Below are positions 62,230 through 64,000 of a stretch of DNA of 64,000 nucleotides, in pieces. The translations under genes and the position numbers were made by a program. The stretch's first letter is position 1. Every line of letters starts with the position of its first letter. This DNA comes from JAXLVB01 sp046329195 (GTDB taxonomy: Bacteria; Bacteroidota; Bacteroidia; Cytophagales; Spirosomataceae): assembly GCA_046329195.1 (NCBI GenBank), contig JAXLVB010000001.1:3038001-3102000 (forward strand), in the 5' to 3' direction. The notes below the pieces were generated by a model. It saw only the letters and a list, made by a program, of their open reading frames with translations. It was not told the origin of the DNA and did no database searches.

Positions 62230-62272
62230 CCCCTGACAGCGAGTGTCGCCCAACGAGTGTCGCTGTCAGGGG
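62230..62272 (-). terminator. CCCCTGACAG hairpin terminator of msrB (copy 2)
   Basis: CCCCTGACAGCGA pairs with TCGCTGTCAGGGG over 13 bp around a 17-base loop, starting 12 bases after the msrB stop. The loop region contains a repeated CGAGTGTCGC. The arm is shared with the polA terminator at 28653-28684. Confidence 0.8.
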
Positions 62273-62284
62273 CGTTGTGGGGTG

Positions 62285-62779
62285 TTACTTCTTAGCGTTG
62301 GCGTCTTTTACAAAATTTAACGAAACCGAGTTGATGCAGTAGCGCAGGCCAGTAGGCTCAGGGCCATCGTTAAAGACGTGTCCTAAATGTGCTCCACAGC
62401 GACTGCATTCTACTTCGGTGCGTACCATGCCGTAACTGGTGTCTTTTCGTTCTAAGATGTACTTTTTGCCAAAAGGTTGCCAAAACGAAGGCCAGCCTGT
62501 ACCCGACTCAAACTTGGTGTCGGAGCTAAACAGCGGGGCGTTGCAACATACACAATAATAAGTGCCCTTTTCGTGATTATCCCAATACTTACCCGTAAAA
62601 GCTCGTTCGGTGCCAGCATTGCGAGTCACATTAAATTGCTCGGGTGTAAGTAGTTTTTTCCACTCTTCTGGTGTTTTTTCTACTTCATATTTGTGTGCTT
62701 TCTCGTCTTTTTTCTGAGCAAAGCTACAACTGGTGAGCAGTAAGGAACAGGCTGTGAGTGCTAAAATGAATGATTTCAT
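62285..62779 (-). CDS. msrB: Peptide-methionine (R)-S-oxide reductase MsrB, lipoprotein/secreted
   Basis: MsrB repairs methionine-R-sulfoxide in proteins. The 164-residue protein begins with a signal peptide ending in a lipobox-like LLLTSC. The MsrB domain shows YYCVCCNAPLF, KFESGTGWPSFWQPF, the zinc CxxC in CSRCGAHLGHVFNDGP and the catalytic Cys in GLRYCINSVSLNF. It would act in the periplasm or on the outer membrane. Confidence 0.96.
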   Translation of the reverse strand: MKSFILALTACSLLLTSCSFAQKKDEKAHKYEVEKTPEEWKKLLTPEQFNVTRNAGTERAFTGKYWDNHEKGTYYCVCCNAPLFSSDTKFESGTGWPSFWQPFGKKYILERKDTSYGMVRTEVECSRCGAHLGHVFNDGPEPTGLRYCINSVSLNFVKDANAKK

Positions 62780-63199
62780 ACGTTGTTGAACTAGTTAGAA
62801 TTTATATCAAATACGAATTTGAACTTGAAAAGGTTTTGAGTTATTCCCCAAAAAACGCTGCGTGGTCGGCTGGCCGACATTTCGAGCCTTGCTTGCTACG
62901 TTTCGACCGAATTTCTCTACGGTTCAACCCCGATTTTTGATTGTTCGATACAGATTATTTGAACTCTAATGTAGGGATGTTCATTTTTGAATTTTTAAAG
63001 TTAATCAAAATCAACAGCTCTTCTATGGGTTGTTTTCTTGATTAAGGAATAAACGATGATGTAGTACCCAAATCGCAGGTTATCAGAATAGCTCTTAGCG
63101 TTAAAATTGAGAAATTTGTCAGAGAACTGATGGTTTCTGCGATGTAATTTTTTACCTTTAGCCCTGCCAATTACCCTTTCCAAAACCTCCAACGAAACG
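62780..63199. other. Intergenic region between msrB and the hybrid sensor gene
   Basis: The 420-base divergent gap contains a palindrome GTCGGC-TG-GCCGAC at 62865-62878 in a GC-rich patch that may be a repeat. TACCTTTA at 63153-63160 is a near -7 match directed toward the sensor gene, 40 bases before its ATG. A 63-codon minus-strand ORF at 63001-63192 overlaps this promoter and lacks support. No RNA gene is evident. Confidence 0.45.
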
Positions 63200-64000
63200 A
63201 TGTCCTCCCGATTAGTACGATTGTGGATAGCAATGTGTGTGCTACAGCCATTGGGTCTGCTGGCACAAATCGCTACCTTATCGTTTCAGCATCTTAGCAT
63301 TGAGCAGGGGCTGTCAAACAGCTATATAACCTGTATCACTCAAGACAACTATGGGTTTGTTTGGATAGGAACCGCCAGTGGCCTCAATCGCTTTGATGGC
63401 GTGCGGTGTGTGCAATATACACATTTGCCCGGCAAGTACAACTCCCTCTCACACAAGTTGATACGCTCTGTTTTGAAGAGTCATGACGGTACGATGTGGG
63501 TAGGGACGCAACGGGGCTTAAATCGCTTTGATGCCTCTACACAAACCTTCAAGCGGTATTTTTTTGACCCATTGGGCGATGGATGCAACCATATTCGTTG
63601 CCTTGCTGAAGATGCTTCGGGGATGCTTTGGCTAGGGACTAACAATGGTGTGGTGGCGTTTAACCCCAAGACCGAAAAGTCGTACCTGCTGCACTTACCT
63701 ACCGACCTAATCTCAAAACCTTCGGTTTATAATATTCGCTGCCTCTTGCCCGATGGCAACACGCTTTGGGTAGGTACGCAGTTGGGCTTATATGCCTATA
63801 ACATCAAGGATAAAGGGTTTGAGGTTCACTGCCAAAGTGAAGAATTGGGTTCGCTGCCTGATAACTACATTTCGTCATTAGCAAAGAATCCAAAAACAGG
63901 CCAATTGTTAGTTGGAACTCGAAAAGGGATGCTATTAGCTATGAATCAAGAAGAGGGTACTTTTATGAGTTTGCCCTTGAAAGTAGGAGAAAATTTGGCT
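63200..64000 (+). CDS. Two-component regulator propeller protein (hybrid sensor, partial)
   Basis: The visible 267 residues have a signal peptide (IAMCVLQPLGLLAQ) and repeated Reg_prop motifs, each about 45 residues: DNYGFVWIGTASGLNRFDG, HDGTMWVGTQRGLNRFDAS, ASGMLWLGTNNGVVAFNPK, DGNTLWVGTQLGLYAYNIK. These build the periplasmic beta propeller of hybrid two-component systems in Bacteroidota, which often sense oligosaccharides. The kinase and regulator parts would lie beyond the window edge, so the full architecture is inferred. Confidence 0.9.
   Translation, partial: MSSRLVRLWIAMCVLQPLGLLAQIATLSFQHLSIEQGLSNSYITCITQDNYGFVWIGTASGLNRFDGVRCVQYTHLPGKYNSLSHKLIRSVLKSHDGTMWVGTQRGLNRFDASTQTFKRYFFDPLGDGCNHIRCLAEDASGMLWLGTNNGVVAFNPKTEKSYLLHLPTDLISKPSVYNIRCLLPDGNTLWVGTQLGLYAYNIKDKGFEVHCQSEELGSLPDNYISSLAKNPKTGQLLVGTRKGMLLAMNQEEGTFMSLPLKVGENLA

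Noticed and set aside
63001..63192. Minus-strand 63-codon ORF upstream of the hybrid sensor gene
   Set aside because: It overlaps the likely promoter of the sensor and shows no domain or conserved feature by eye.
1..64000. CRISPR arrays, rRNA, tRNA and intact insertion sequences
   Set aside because: I looked for regularly spaced repeats, conserved rRNA stretches, tRNA cloverleaf patterns and transposase motifs and saw none that I can support; a tRNA could be missed without a covariance search.

Overview
The window is a piece of a Bacteroidota chromosome, most likely order Cytophagales (a Spirosomaceae-type genome such as Runella or a relative; this placement is inference). Supporting signs are the ECF sigma / FecR / TonB-receptor cluster with STN and DUF4974 domains, a bacillithiol deacetylase, the fused MurF-Alr protein, fused HisB, TlpA-type thioredoxins with DUF4369-like N-termini, DUF3857 proteins, a two-component-regulator propeller sensor, promoters of the TAnnTTTG type, and many starts without a Shine-Dalgarno. 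There is no rRNA, recognisable tRNA, CRISPR array or intact insertion sequence. Most of the window is ordinary chromosome.

Layout. 1-3.6 kb (minus): xanthine dehydrogenase subunits (the large one cut by the window edge), a small membrane protein, miaA. 3.7-10.1 kb (plus): a cell-surface signalling block made of FecR, a short STN-like secreted protein, an ECF sigma factor, a second FecR and a TonB-dependent receptor with its own STN domain. 10.2-14.8 kb (plus): an EamA permease, a DctA-type C4-dicarboxylate carrier and a malic enzyme fused to a phosphotransacetylase-like domain. 14.9-21.7 kb: three tandem DUF3857/transglutaminase-like proteins, two of which have lost the catalytic Cys, then a methyltransferase. 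21.7-28 kb (minus): bshB1, an M23/LysM peptidase, trxB, a TPR-PD40-OmpA protein, queE and a DUF1801 protein. 28-31.6 kb: a membrane protein and polA.

31.8-33.6 kb: a visibly AT-rich two-gene island of an ABC-type AAA ATPase plus a Toprim/DUF4276-like protein. It resembles ATPase-nuclease defence pairs and is the best candidate for a little-described system. 33.6-42.6 kb: corA and murF-alr, an unrecognised conserved protein, a globin / LytS-type kinase / LytTR regulator operon, a Tat-exported Gfo/Idh/MocA oxidoreductase and radC. 42.6-50.7 kb: a TlpA-family protein, a 39-residue membrane mini-ORF, hisB, dienelactone hydrolase, methyltransferase, DHFR-like reductase and PBP1A. 50.8-55.7 kb: a multiply frameshifted Uma2-family pseudogene, hemF, a DUF4332 protein, an MFS transporter translationally coupled to a 58-residue protein, and an alpha/beta hydrolase. 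55.8-64 kb: a DUF1080 protein, fdhD next to a cysteine desulfurase, a lipoprotein hydrolase, a DEAD-box helicase with a long structured leader, msrB, and the start of a hybrid sensor cut by the window edge.

Non-coding features include several strong intrinsic terminators, two copies of a shared CCCCTGACAG-armed terminator (after polA and msrB), a three-hairpin intergenic repeat near 16.9 kb, and the hairpin-rich DEAD-box leader.
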